From NCBI GenBank assembly GCA_034766995.1, contig CM068317.1, forward strand, positions 28,994,001 to 29,058,000: a stretch of DNA of 64,000 nt, written 5' to 3'. The notes beneath the pieces are model-generated. The model was not told the DNA's origin, ran no database searches, and worked only from the letters and a program-made list of their open reading frames with translations. Shown here piece after piece: positions 47,758 to 59,159 of the stretch; within the stretch, counting starts at the first letter, position 1; every line of letters begins with the position of its first letter. The position numbers and the translations under genes are program-made. The DNA comes from Acanthacorydalis orientalis (taxonomy: Eukaryota; Arthropoda; Insecta; Megaloptera; Corydalidae).

Positions 47758-47761
47758 TTAA

Positions 47762-48360
47762 ATAAACTTTTTAATTTAAAATATAAATTCTCTCTTAAGT
47801 TATTAACATTTCAAGTGAGAGAAAAAACTGTACAGTAAATGTTGTAATCAGTGTTTTTGTTTTTTTTTAAAAAAAAAATAATAAACAATTAAATAACCAT
47901 ACTAACTATAAATACAAGTTCTAATCATTTTCTTAAATCTGTTGAATAATTAAAAAAATGAGATAATGACAGCAAAAAGTTGGTGTTGAATTTTAAAAAA
48001 TCTGAATTTTAAAATGTTCAAATAATTAGATTTAACACAATATCATATAATTTCTATATTTTAGACTTACATTGGGGCAAATTTATAATAATATGTACAT
48101 ATTTCCTTTTTTGTTCCTATTTAAATCGTTAGACTTTTAAATTTCAAGCAGCGTTTTAAAGAAAATAATCTACAGCGACTGTTTAACAAATTGAAATATA
48201 ATTTGCCTTTTTAATTGTATTTTTAATAAATGTATAACATATAATAAATGTCTAATATAATCTCTAGAAATAAAATATTTAAAAAATACATATGTTTTAA
48301 GAATTAATTTATTGTTTTAAATAAGTAATATTTATTTACATTTATAATTTATATTTTTAC
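47762..48360. other. AT-rich sequence, no gene recognised
   Basis: Nothing supportable. Confidence 0.35.
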
Positions 48361-48361
48361 A

Positions 48362-48640
48362 TATGAGCAGTCCTGATGGCCTTCGACTTTGAGATTATCT
48401 AATTGTCGTTTTTCCATTACTAGTTTTGGCACGTGTGCCATCTTACGGTAGATATTAAATAGCCATGAGATTTTTTGTACTTCAAAATGATAAACCAAAT
48501 TCCATATAAAATAAATATAAACGAATATAAGTCAGATTTAAAGTTAGTTTCTAACATCTATCCGAAGAGGACACACGTTCTAAAACTAGTAGTGGAAAAC
48601 AGACTCTTAGACTATTCAAAAGAATGAAGATCATCAGAAC
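48362..48640. mobile_element. Foldback MITE family G, copy G4 (best preserved)
   Basis: The left arm (GATGGCCTTCGACTTTGAGA, then TTTTTCCATTACTAGTTTTG, GCACGTGTGCCATCTTACGG) is inverted on the right (TATCCGAAGAGGACACACGT, TCTAAAACTAGTAGTGGAAA, ACAGACTCTTAGACTATTCA). The central part is AT-rich and non-coding. Confidence 0.65.
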
Positions 48641-50097
48641 AATTCATAATACTATTTAGTTGATAAAAATATGTGTTGAAAACTTTATTAAAGAAAACAA
48701 ATATCTACTTATTTAAATTATTTACTGTATTTTATTTCTTTTTTGACATTTTTTATTTGGTTTACATTTAAACCAGGATATATTTTTTTTTGTATTTCAA
48801 AATAAACCGGACGTTTACTAAATCAGATTTTTTATTATTAAAAAGAACAGTTTTTTTTATTATTACTTCAGTTTTAAAATCAGAACATGTATTCCATTTT
48901 GAAATAAAATTTCGTATATATTTGCTTTTCGTTAAAACACGACCTGTCTTTACTATGTTTTCTTATAACATTTTATAATTATTTTTATAAATGAATGGAA
49001 AAAGATGTCTTTTTTTAAATTTTTTTCTGTACGTTAATACATTTTTATATAATCCAATAATTTGTGGTTTCTCTAAATCTCCATTGAGTCCACCCATGAA
49101 TAAAAAATCACAACTGAGTTATACTTTGCTGATTTAAGTAATAACCAAGATTTTTCACTTGCATGGTTCGTGAACCTCAGAGTTAATTGGAGGAAGAGTG
49201 TCAAGAGTTCTCTGATTCAGTAATTTCTATATTAAAAATAGTGGCTTCAGTTTCAAACTAAGAAGACAGTTTAAGTAGAATTGTTAATTTTCGATAATTT
49301 AAATATTACTGAAAATATAAGCGAGGTGTTTAATTTTGAAATGAAATTTTATAATTCACTTAAATCAGAAAATATCGTTTTTTTTCAAAATTTATTCATG
49401 ATATCAAAAGCTTTATATTTTAAATAAAATAATATTAAATATGCAGGTAAAATACGAAGAGGTAAAACCTTTACTGAATTAATTTAAACACTCGACACAC
49501 ATACATTTTTATTCTTCCACTTTAAACGTACAAAATAAATAAATCAGATGAATAACGACACTTCAGTAAACGGAAATGTAAACATCATAAAAATAATTGA
49601 CTGAAATGATAAAAACTGTCTCGTGAAAAATGAAATAATTCCATTCAAACGCCAGTTATATTTAATGATACCGAATTTGTAATTCAGACATACTGTAATA
49701 GAATACTTGCGGGTCATTTGTGTGTGCAAATGAATGCAAAATGAATGTTTTTGTGTCGATCCACATATTTTAAAACGACGGACTTTTCACGGAGACATAT
49801 TAAATAAACATCAGTGAATCTATTCATGAGAATTGCATTCGTGTAGGAAAAAACATAAAGTAGCATAATTAAAGTGGAGATGTAAGCACTTTTAAATAAC
49901 AATACAGCATTGTTATTTGCATACGTTCCTTGGTAGCTGGTGCTACTCAATGGTTAGTTATAACAGAAAAAAAAAACATATGATTAATGTATTGAAAAGA
50001 AAACCGTGGCTGTCAATTCCGGAGAACAGAAACAAACAGGAAAATACATTTGCGCGAAATTATATATAAATTAGGTCAAGTATTTTTAGAACATTAA

Positions 50098-50100
<3 letters not shown>
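48641..50100. other. AT-rich sequence, no gene recognised
   Basis: Several frames of 61-78 codons have no recognised features. A mildly GC-richer stretch lies at 49140-49230. Confidence 0.3.

Positions 50101-50102
<2 letters not shown>

Positions 50103-50161
<59 letters not shown>
50103..50161. repeat. (TA)n array
   Basis: Uninterrupted TA dinucleotides. Confidence 0.95.
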
Positions 50162-50164
<3 letters not shown>

Positions 50165-50795
50165 TTTGTTAACTGTTTAACTATGAACAACTTTAAAATA
50201 AAATTCTTTTTTTTAACTTTTGCGGTAACGTTGCTTTTAAATAAAAGCGAATAGTGGAAAGTGTCAGTGATTGATTAATGTGGTAAATACAATGGAATGA
50301 TTTAAAAATTTGTTTAAAAGAACTCTGAATGTAATAATGATCATTACTGTTGTAAATAATTAGTATATTTAAATTAATCCATCATTTCAAAATAGTATTT
50401 TTTAGGAAATCTATTATATGAATTTTGACGGTCTAAGTTAGTTTTGTTAAAAGTAAAAATTTCTGTTCTTACAAAGGATAAAATAAAAATTTTCATTTTT
50501 ACTAACAGAAAATATATTATGATATCGGACGATTTCAGTGTTCGAAATTACAAGAGTGCATTTATAAGAAGGCCAATCTGGTTATAACTTTCGGTTACAT
50601 TAATTAGAAGTACGCAATAGTACTACATACTTTAATAAGTGTTGGATGTTGTTTAATGAATTGGGTATACATGTCTTAATTTTTAGTAACTTTATGACAA
50701 TTACAGTATAATTAAGTTCCTTAATTAGCAGTTTGCATCATTGAAGAAAAAATGATGTCAGCCATAAAGTGTAGAATTATTCAAAATACACGAAA
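50162..50795. other. AT-rich sequence, no gene recognised
   Basis: Nothing supportable. Confidence 0.35.
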
Positions 50796-50797
50796 TA

Positions 50798-50967
50798 TCA
50801 GGTTGTTTGAAAAGTAATTACGGTTTATGACCTTCAAATTAATATACATTTTTTAATTAAAGTGGTTTAAAGTGATCCAAAACTGTTGGATGGCTAACGC
50901 CTAATTTTTGTGCAAGCTCTCGAATTGTTGTACGTGGTTCTGATTCAATTAACGCCTTCAGTTGGTC
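50798..50967 (-). mobile_element. HTH-only mariner derivative, copy M6 (truncated)
   Basis: The left terminus TCAGGTTGTTTGAAAAGTAA is preceded by TA. It covers the terminal repeat and the second helix-turn-helix (minus-strand IRELAQKLGVSHPTV) and breaks off at CAGTTGGTC. A TA array follows 40 bp later. Confidence 0.75.
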
Positions 50968-51001
50968 TCTTGGTTCTTCAAACAGAGTGGGATATTTGAT
51001 T

Positions 51002-51004
<3 letters not shown>

Positions 51005-51054
<50 letters not shown>

Positions 51055-51115
51055 TAATATGTATATGTATATATATATATATAATACATATATATATATT
51101 TGTATATAGTATGTT
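51005..51115. repeat. (TA)n compound array
   Basis: TA with AATATAATATGTATATG interruption. Confidence 0.95.
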
Positions 51116-51580
51116 TTATTTATGAATTTACAGAAAAGTTCATAGTTAAAACGATTATTCGGTATAATCTCAAACTACAGAGTGCAATATTGAAATGACA
51201 TAGCGAAGAAATCGAATACAAGCTATATGTAAATGTAAATACCGTATTACCACAAATAAAAGACAACCCCAATTATCAGATGAATCCGTTTTTTTCAAAA
51301 AAAATCTACAAAAAAGCATTTTTCCGACCTCGATTAGAAGACTGCACGCAATGTTTCCCAAAGAAAACGATAAACAATTGTTGATTTACGTTTTTATAGA
51401 AAGTAATATTTATAAAAATTATACAAATACATATTTAAAACTAGTTCAGGAACATTACGTGTTTTAGTATAATGCCTAAAGTGACGTGCCAGCCTGAACT
51501 TCGTAAGATCCGAATATAAGACAATCCAGGGTTTTTAATGAAAATCTATGGAAAAAACTTCGTCTTATATTTAGATTAAT
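51116..51580. other. AT-rich, possible decayed transposon pieces
   Basis: ACCGTATTACCACAAATAAA (51241) and CGAATATAAGACAATCCAGG with CGTCTTATATTTAG form a loose inverted pair around 51511-51572. I cannot classify it. Confidence 0.2.
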
Positions 51581-51590
51581 TCGATACTTT

Positions 51591-52002
51591 CAGGGCCGAA
51601 TCGACACTAGGTTCCGCCATTGGGCCATCAATGAAAATGCGCCACCCCCCTCCTAATTTTGTTTAAATGAATTAAGAGAAATCCGAAATCGATAATATTT
51701 CAACAGAAAAAATTTTTAAAACAATAAAAAATTTGTAATATTTTCCACCATTAATACATAGATAGTAAAATCATTCTACAGAAACAGCTATGATCAGTGC
51801 TCTTAATTCAAAATTATAAAAATCTGTTACATAAATTTCAAAAATAAAATTTGAACTACAAAAATGTTTAAATTTAATTTTTTATTTCACATTTTAGCTA
51901 CCTGTAAATCGATATTATGATTGAAAATAAAATTTCCATCTTTTAAAAATCTTCCCCCCTCTGGGTAGCGGCCCATATTTCCCTTACCCAAACCCTACTC
52001 TG
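51591..52002. mobile_element. Short hAT-like element
   Basis: It starts CAGGGCCGAATCGACAC and ends, inverted, CAGAGTAGGGTTTGGG. Flanking octamers GATACTTT (51583-51590) and GATGCTTC (52003-52010) match at 6 of 8 positions, the size of a hAT duplication. The C-rich sequence just inside each end (CCACCCCCCTCC and CTTCCCCCCTCTGGG) contrasts with the AT-rich middle. No transposase frame. Confidence 0.5.
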
Positions 52003-52010
52003 GATGCTTC

Positions 52011-52456
52011 AAATTATCAAGTGATTAAACCACTGTGACTCTATTGTATTATTAAAACTTTTATTAAGTATTCTTCAAATTAAAAAAAACATTTACAATT
52101 AATATAAATATATATTATTGTAATTACTGAAGTATTGACATAAAATTCATTTCAATAGGAATGTATTTAAAAATTTTATTTAATTCAAGTATTTTAAATA
52201 TTATTTTTTTTACTGAATAATAACAAAAATCGTTCTTACTATAAAGTAGAAACGAGTGATTTAATTGAATGATATTCATTTTAAGACTTTTAATTAAAAA
52301 ATATCTCATTGTTTTATTTAAAACTGACATACAAATATGACGAGAATTGAAACGATTTATTAAGCTCCATCACATCAATGATAAAATTTTGTTATACCAC
52401 ATCGAGAATGAAATAGTAAAAACCTATTTTATTTGTGCGAATACTTTTCGAGGTCA

Positions 52457-52458
<2 letters not shown>
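52011..52458. other. AT-rich sequence, no gene recognised
   Basis: Nothing supportable. Confidence 0.35.
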
Positions 52459-52459
<1 letters not shown>

Positions 52460-52518
<59 letters not shown>

Positions 52519-52519
52519 A
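52460..52519. repeat. (TA)n followed by (GT)n
   Basis: TA run to 52500, then GT run. Confidence 0.95.
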
Positions 52520-52639
52520 TTGTGTCAATAATAACTTGTTTCGAGTGTCCTCAATAAATCCCTTGGGGAATTAAACACCTAGTGAGAGTGAATTCGTCGA
52601 TATTATATATTTGACATTACATAACACATAATTACATTT

Positions 52640-53060
52640 ACGATTGTACTAACAATGTAAGAAAAACACACGTGCGCTCTTTTAGTCGGTTGCTTCACTT
52701 GCGACGCGATAACATCGGAACAATAAATTATGTTTAATTAAATTTTTACTATTACTAACCTTTAAAAATAAACGACAGTGCGACAGAGTAGATGCTGAAC
52801 TCGATAAATAATTCTTGGGCTCCTATTGGCGACGATATAATAATTTAATCTATTGTAAAACTAACGACCATTGTAGGAGCAAATAAATATTTGTTTGTTA
52901 TGTAGACAATAATATTTCGTTTGAATGGACTATTGTTTGATACGAAAACGTTCAATTATATCTGCAGGCTCTCGCACAGATGTTATGTTTAACGAACGCA
53001 CGTAAAATAATAAATAAGCGCAGGTTTGCTGTTCACAGCAGAGAAGAGGTTATTTCCTTA
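52640..53060. promoter_or_regulatory. GC-richer unique island
   Basis: Contains ACACGTGCGCTCTTTTAGTC, TTGCGACGCGATAACATC, CCTATTGGCGACGATATAAT and two ACTATTGTTT/ACAATAATA Sox-like sites. No coding frame. Candidate regulatory DNA. Confidence 0.25.
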
Positions 53061-53195
53061 TATTCATTTGTAGCAAATTGAAAGAATAATGTATTTCAAC
53101 TGAAAACTTCCTTTTATATTAAATATTTAGTTAATAAATATATTCATATACAAGGAAATAATATTCAAGAGTATATTTTTAAGCGTGGTCTACAT

Positions 53196-53942
53196 CAGTG
53201 GCTCTCAACTTGGGACCATATGACTCCCAGAGAGCTCTAATATATTACAAGGCGGCCACTGGTGAAAATCACGTAAAAGGGGGGTCATGGCACAAGATTA
53301 GGTGGCTACAGAGAAAAGTGAGAAATGAACAAAACAGAAAAGTGAAATCGAGAAAAGAAAACAAAAAAAGAAACAAGAAAACAGAAGTGAAGAAAAAAGA
53401 AAACAGAAGTGAAGTGAACAGAAAAGCGACCATCTATATAATTGAACAAGTACTCTTAGATTTACAGAGCAACATAGCATCCTAGATAATTTTCATTGAA
53501 GAAAAACACCATTTTTGGATCAAGAGTACAATACCTAAAAAGTTTTCACGGCATTAGGATAAACCAAAATTGTTTTTCATGGCATTTCCTACTTTGTATT
53601 TGATATAAATCAGGTTTCAGAATTTTTCAGAATTCTTTACTCACCCTAACGCGAAATCGCCTTGACATAATGGACAAAGGTGATCTTCGGTTATCCCTCA
53701 CAGCGATAGAAACGAATATAAATAAAGTCATCGAGCACAAGGGTCACATTGATCGGAAAATACTTAAAGTATACATTTTTATTCAATTATTGTATTTTGT
53801 ATAAATTATAAAAATTATAATAAAATATGTTCTATTTACAAACAAAATATTTAAAAAGCGTTCTATCAGTTAGGCATGGGGACCATAGGAAGAAAACAAG
53901 GTCAGAAGGGGGTTACTGTGAGAGAAAGGTGGAGAAACACTG
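53196..53942. mobile_element. hAT-type non-autonomous element
   Basis: A 747-bp element. The left end CAGTGGCTCTCAACTTGGGA and the right end, inverted, CAGTGTTTCTCCACCTTTCT are typical hAT termini. The flanking octamers are GTCTACAT (53188-53195) and GTCTACAC (53943-53950), 7 of 8 identical. The interior holds a purine-rich GAAAACAGAAGTGAAG repeat (53310-53430), which creates the 95-codon plus-strand frame, and decayed sequence with no hAT dimerisation motif that I can see. Confidence 0.75.
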
Positions 53943-53987
53943 GTCTACACTATGAACACTTCATCGATGTATTACCCCGAATTTGTG

Positions 53988-54008
53988 TATATATATATAT
54001 ATATATAT
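53988..54008. repeat. (TA)n array
   Basis: Short TA run that directly abuts mariner copy M7. Confidence 0.9.
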
Positions 54009-54220
54009 AAAGTTGGTAAAAAATAATTGCGGTTTATGACCTTCAAATTCATATACATTTTTTTATTTTTTGATTTTCATAGCTGTTTTAAGTAATCCAG
54101 AACTGTTGGATGACTAATGCCTAACTTTTGCGCAATCTATCGAATTGTTGTGCGTGGTTTTGATTCAGTTAGCGCCTTCGGTTGGTCGTTATTAACTAAA
54201 GAAAGACGCCCGCGACCTTG
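54009..54220 (-). mobile_element. HTH-only mariner derivative, copy M7 (truncated)
   Basis: It begins AAGTTGGTAAAAAATAATTG next to a TA run and continues through the second helix-turn-helix to GGGCGTC-equivalent sequence, ending at GCGACCTTG. Family F copy F9 follows within 50 bp. Confidence 0.78.
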
Positions 54221-54264
54221 TTATATTAAATGTTTAAAACAGTACAGAAATGTTCACAAATAAA

Positions 54265-54512
54265 TTCGCTTTTCTTCACTCCTCAGACCACAAAAATCTT
54301 TTCTGACAAAAGATATGCATTAAATAATTATTGCTCATTTTTGAGTATTGTTTATGCATATTTCGATGTCAATCCTATCCTCACAGCGGCAACGCAATGC
54401 ATCTTACGCGTATGTAACAATAAAAAAATGATCAATAATCATTTATTGAACATTATTGACCCGAGAAATTTCTGTATTTTGTGTAATAAAAAAAAATCAT
54501 TTAGAAAGTGAT
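54265..54512. mobile_element. Foldback MITE family F, copy F9
   Basis: The left arm has CTTCACTCCTCAGACCACAA, TATTGCTCATTTTTGAGTAT and GCATATTTCGATGTCAATCC. The right arm has AAAATGATCAATAATCATTT and ATTGAACATTATTGA. The 93-codon plus-strand frame (54230-54511) is this repeat read through. Confidence 0.6.
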
Positions 54513-54580
54513 TAACCAGAGTATTAGAATATTATTATGGATACATAAATTGTTTCGAAAAAATGTCGTAAGTGTACTGA

Positions 54581-54582
<2 letters not shown>

Positions 54583-54648
<66 letters not shown>
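54583..54648. repeat. (CT)n followed by (TA)n
   Basis: CT run to 54616, then TA run ending exactly at element B4. Confidence 0.95.
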
Positions 54649-54650
<2 letters not shown>

Positions 54651-54853
54651 TAATTCAACTTAACTTACACATGAAAGTATTAAAAAAACGTAATAATTAA
54701 AAAAACATTATCCACCATTTAGTATTTTAGTTCAATTGTATTTCAATTTAATACTATTGAACTAAAATACTAAATAAAAAATAACATGACTTTTTTAACC
54801 TGTACGCCCCCTATTACTACTTCCAAGTGGAAGCCTAAATTGAATCACCCTAT
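54649..54853. mobile_element. Foldback MITE family B, copy B4
   Basis: Starts GGTAATTCAACTTAACTTAC after the TA run and ends AAGCCTAAATTGAATCACCC then TATA. The centre is TTTAGTTCAATTGTATTTCA with its inverse TTGAACTAAAATACTAAATA. No coding capacity. Confidence 0.8.
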
Positions 54854-54859
54854 ACAATG

Positions 54860-55680
54860 TTTGGATACATTTTTCGAAAACAATGTTCATAGGGTGAATT
54901 AGGATTTAGAAGATTCAAATAAAAGTTAAAAAGAATTCAAAATATTTCAAGTTAACCTACTGTTTTCACTAAGGTTTCCTGTCTTTTAGATATAAAAAAT
55001 TAAATAGTAAAAAGTATTTCATTGAACTGTTTTACGACATCAAAAGAACCTAATTTTCCCACTTTAAATCTCATGGAAGAGCCCTGTTGTAGATTTCTTT
55101 TTATATTTTTTTATCTGAAAATATTTTCAATTATAGTTTTCTTCTGTGGATCTGTTCAATTTTCTATTCGAAGCATATAGGTCAAATAGGAAGTAGTTTC
55201 TTCTACAGCCAATTTTCACTTTCTTAATTTTCAGATTGATCTTGAAGTCAATTTAAGGTCTACCTGAAGATGGAAAGAGATGAAACTGATCGTAAAAGGA
55301 ACAAGTTCATGCGATTCATATAGAAATGAAAGTAGACGATAAATACAAATGATATATGGGACGAAAACTAAAGCATTTCTATTAATCTTTCTTCCGAAGA
55401 AATCAAAACCATTTTTTTCATTATTTTGAATATTAGTTTTTTAGCAATAAATTGATTTTTTATGGCTTCTTACACTTGTTAATTCACAGAATAAAATTTG
55501 ACATATGCCACATCCCTATTGTCATTAAATGAAAAAAGTTGGTTGAATTTTTTCATTCCGATCAATTTTTATAGAATGTGACGAAACTGTAGAGAAAAAT
55601 AGTGAATGTCTATTTTTCTGATACAAAGGAAATGTAAACCTTTTAGATAGAAAAAAATATGAACTCTTTTTACATAGAAA
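54860..55680. other. AT-rich sequence, no gene recognised
   Basis: The stretch 55190-55330 contains TCTACCTGAAGATGGAAAGA and hints of a G-like inverted structure, too decayed to call. Confidence 0.25.
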
Positions 55681-55689
55681 CCCATTATC

Positions 55690-55980
55690 GAAGATCAAGA
55701 CGGTCGTGACACTCTGCAGGCACTTGTTATACGACGGATGAGCTTAGAAGCGAACGTGAATGCCACGTTTTGGAATACACTTTGCATGCGTACTGGAAGC
55801 AGCAGCCGAGTTTATCGGAAATGCGACGCATCCTCGGCCAGAAATAGACGCGTTAGGAATGTTAAACGTGTCACACGACGACATATAAAAATGTGCGCGC
55901 CTTCACTACACAGTAATTGTGAAGTCGAGTGCACTTTATTGTGAGAACGGTTTGAAAAGGCGTGTTTGTTTGATTGGAAA
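55690..55980 (+). promoter_or_regulatory. GC-rich island with TATA box and CAGT initiator
   Basis: TATAAAA starts at 55884 and CACAGTAATT has its A at 55912, 28 bases on, standard spacing for a TATA promoter. Upstream is a CpG-bearing block (AAATGCGACGCATCCTCGGC, GAAATAGACGCGTTAGG). A 68-codon plus frame at 55738-55944 overlaps the promoter and is unassigned. No transcript can be inferred downstream because TA arrays follow. Confidence 0.3.
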
Positions 55981-56079
55981 TGCGCGTTGTTGAAATTGTT
56001 CCATTCTGAACGATGAAGGAAATAAGCATTTTGAGGGAATAGAATAGAATATGTGTCTGTGTGTCTATAAGTGTTTGCA

Positions 56080-56090
56080 TATATGTATAT

Positions 56091-56183
<93 letters not shown>
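56080..56183. repeat. (TA)n followed by (GT)n
   Basis: ATACATACATA then about 65 bp of TA and a GT run. Confidence 0.95.
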
Positions 56184-56184
<1 letters not shown>

Positions 56185-56283
56185 TGATATAATTATTTGT
56201 ATTATTTAATGTTTCATTCGAAGTTATCAAATAAAATACATAAGCTTTTGATTTGTATAGTTTGGAAAAATGTGCATTATTAA

Positions 56284-56355
56284 CCCCTTAATTGGGTATG
56301 ACGGATATATCAGTCCGTAAGCAGTCGGAAACACCCAAACTACCCACTTAAGGGG
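56284..56355. mobile_element. 72-bp piggyBac-like micro-element
   Basis: Between TTAA at 56280-56283 and TTAA at 56356-56359 lie inverted ends CCCCTTAATTGGGTA and, inverted, CCCCTTAAGTGGGTA (14 of 15 identical). The core is TGACGGATATATCAGTCCGT. It is complete but minute, with no coding capacity. Confidence 0.7.
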
Positions 56356-56377
56356 TTAAAATTATTCTTTTCTGAAC

Positions 56378-56453
56378 AATGAAGAAAGTAAATAATTTGT
56401 GAGAATACGTAGGTGTGTGTAAGTAACAAACAGTTTATATAAAAGTATATATA

Positions 56454-56512
<59 letters not shown>

Positions 56513-56576
56513 GTGTGTGTAAGTAAATAATTTGTAAGAATACGTAGGTATGTGTAACAAATAGTATATACAAAAT
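56378..56576. repeat. Two-unit repeat with TA/GT array between
   Basis: AGTAAATAATTTGTGAGAAT and CGTAGGTGTGTGTAAGTAAC (56388-56428) recur at 56521-56560 with small changes. The intervening 56447-56520 is TA then GT. Confidence 0.85.
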
Positions 56577-56609
<33 letters not shown>

Positions 56610-56643
56610 ATGTGAGTGTATATATTTTTTATAATTATTTGCA

Positions 56644-56708
<65 letters not shown>

Positions 56709-56778
56709 ATGTGACTGTGTATATATATTTTTATAATTATTTGCATTTTAAAGTAATATATATATATATATATATATA

Positions 56779-56837
<59 letters not shown>

Positions 56838-56877
56838 ATATGTGAGTGTGTATATATTTTTTATAATTATTCGCATT

Positions 56878-56976
<99 letters not shown>

Positions 56977-57018
56977 ATATGTGAGTGTGTATATATTTTG
57001 TATAATTATTTGCATTTT

Positions 57019-57112
<94 letters not shown>
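56577..57112. repeat. Minisatellite E: four units of 100-140 bp built on TA/GT
   Basis: Each unit is GTGTGTGTATATGTGAGTGT, then ATATATTTT(T)TATAATTATT and TGCATTTTAAA, then a TA run of variable length. Units start near 56591, 56699, 56829 and 56964. The frames of 66-92 codons on both strands here are repeat-encoded. Confidence 0.9.
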
Positions 57113-57119
57113 AATTTTG

Positions 57120-57885
57120 ATTTATATGCTTGGACAGAATTATTAAATTCAAAGACGCAATAAATAGTCCACATAGATTTTTTTGTGCGCACTCTCAACG
57201 GATGAAGATGGTATTGCAACCTAAAAGTAAAATATTTTGAGAAAAAAAATAATAATTTATATTTAGATAGATATGATATATCTTTACAAAATTAAATATT
57301 CTAATCAATAATTTTCTTATACATATTTTAAATATTTACTTAATATTTTTGTAGTTATCATTCATTTTTTTTCTTACTCGGCTTCTTTTATCCCTTTTAA
57401 CAGTTTCTTCTACCTTTTCGTATTTAAATAATAAATAATTATTTTTTTTTATAATAATTCTTTCCTTATTTCTATAAAATATGTTTACGATTCACTTATT
57501 CGTTTGTTTGTACTTCAAATATGTTTTGCATAAAAGCTTTCAATATAAAATCTTCAATTCATAAACAACATGAGGGATTAGCTGTTGAACGAAATCTTTA
57601 TTATTAAAAGTAATAATTTAGAAGCGATTCTCTCATCCTATCAGTTTAAAAGCATGAAACTTATAATTCCGTCTAGAATATGCTACATGTGTTGTTCAAT
57701 TTTATTTTGTAATGCCGCCAAGTGCTCTTAATATTTAAGTGCAACGATATAACTACCTTTAATCGTTCAAAGTAGTAACATATGTACAATAATCTGTTTT
57801 ATAGATCTAGTGTAAGAATTTGTAAATCGTCACTTTCAACATATTAATATTTTGTACTTTGCATGTGAGTACATAAACAACATTC
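57120..57885. other. AT-rich sequence, no gene recognised
   Basis: Nothing assignable. A slightly GC-richer patch lies at 57650-57800. Confidence 0.3.
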
Positions 57886-57924
57886 ATATATACATACATA
57901 TATATATATATATATGTATATATA
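57886..57924. repeat. (TA)n with ATACATAC
   Basis: Short compound TA run. Confidence 0.9.
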
Positions 57925-58440
57925 CAGGCTGTTTAATCAAAAATATTTTAAAAAAAAATACTGCCAACATATAGTGAATTTTTATACATAACTTTTAAAA
58001 CTTTCGCTACTGCAAGAGCTTTTGAACTTTTCATAAGTGTGAACTTTTCTTAATATGTACTATTGGCATCATATAGCGTTCCGGAAATGGGTATAATATG
58101 GACTAAGGGATTTTCTAGTGCTTCACGAATACATCAATTATACAGTTTATTTTTTATTTTTGAGATGATAGGCAATTTATGTTATGATTTTATTCTTTGT
58201 ATTAGGTTTATTCTTATCTTCTTTTGTGCATAAGAATATTAGAATATTTTCTATTTTTCTGCAAAATGCAGCTTAATGTTTAATTTTATAATGTGTTACT
58301 TAACATTGTGCATGAAATAATATTCAATCTAGGGATTGAATATTTTTTCGTTTCGCTGTATTGTACGCAGGATGTCAGACCTGTATACTGGAAAGTGTCG
58401 TACTATTTAATAGTGAAAGGGTTAAAAATGGTTTAAATGT
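57925..58440. other. AT-rich sequence, no gene recognised
   Basis: GTGAAAGGGTTAA near 58421 looks like one end of a TTAA-flanked element, but no partner was found. Confidence 0.25.
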
Positions 58441-58445
58441 AAGTA

Positions 58446-58993
58446 TTAGGTTGGTAGGAAAATAATTACGATTTTTGTTTTTTAAATTTTAACCTTAATT
58501 TTATTCTATGAAAGTATCATTTTATCGTGTTCATGTTAATATCATTTTAAAGTGCATTTTTCGGTCTGTATTTTGATAACATTGACTTTGGTTTTATTAT
58601 TAATTTTGCTTCAAAATGGGATATTGAATGAAAGTCGGAAAAAGCAGATAAGGGCATTTTTTGTATGAGTTCAAAACGGGTGGTAAAGCAACAGAAGTTG
58701 GTTATAAACTAAAAAATTTTTTTGGTGAGGGTACTGTTAAGGAACGTACGGTGCAATGGTGTTTCCAAAAATGCTGGGGACGAGAGCCTTGAAAATGAAA
58801 AAGGTTGCGGGCGTCCTTCTTCGGTTCATAACGACCAACTGAATGCGTTAGTTGAATCTGAACCACGCTCAACAATTCGAGAGCTTGCACAAAAATTAGG
58901 CGTTAGTCATTCAACAGTTCTGTACCACTTAAATTAAAAATATTAATATGAATTTGAAGGTCATAAACTACAGTTATTTTTCTACCAGCCTAA
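58446..58993 (+). mobile_element. HTH-only mariner derivative, copy M8
   Basis: A complete 548-bp element with TA duplications (58444-58445 and 58994-58995). Left end TTAGGTTGGTAGGAAAATAA. The original start codon is lost (GAAAGTCGG). The second helix-turn-helix is open on the plus strand from 58722 (NDQLNALVESEPRSTIRELA, QKLGVSHSTVLYHL) and stops at 58937, before the ATGAATTTGAAGGTCATAAA that precedes the right terminus. Confidence 0.88.
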
Positions 58994-59098
58994 TAAAAAA
59001 GATTATTTTCAAAAAGAATATATATATATATGTAAAATTTTGCATTAAAAGAATAAAAATAAATAACAAAATACTAAATAAAATCATAATGAGAATCA
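58994..59098. other. AT-rich spacer
   Basis: Short stretch between M8 and the next TA array, with a small TA run at 59021-59032. Confidence 0.3.
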
Positions 59099-59099
59099 A

Positions 59100-59100
<1 letters not shown>

Positions 59101-59156
<56 letters not shown>
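59101..59156. repeat. (TA)n array
   Basis: Uninterrupted TA dinucleotides. Confidence 0.95.

Positions 59157-59159
<3 letters not shown>

Noticed and set aside
53198..53485. 95-codon Lys/Arg-rich frame as a real basic protein
   Set aside because: It lies entirely inside the hAT-type element and is produced by its purine repeat.
56340..57163. Several 66-92 codon frames on both strands
   Set aside because: They are translations of TA, GT and CA arrays in minisatellite E.
58395..58435. GTGAAAGGGTTAA resembling a piggyBac-type end
   Set aside because: No opposite end or second TTAA partner could be found.
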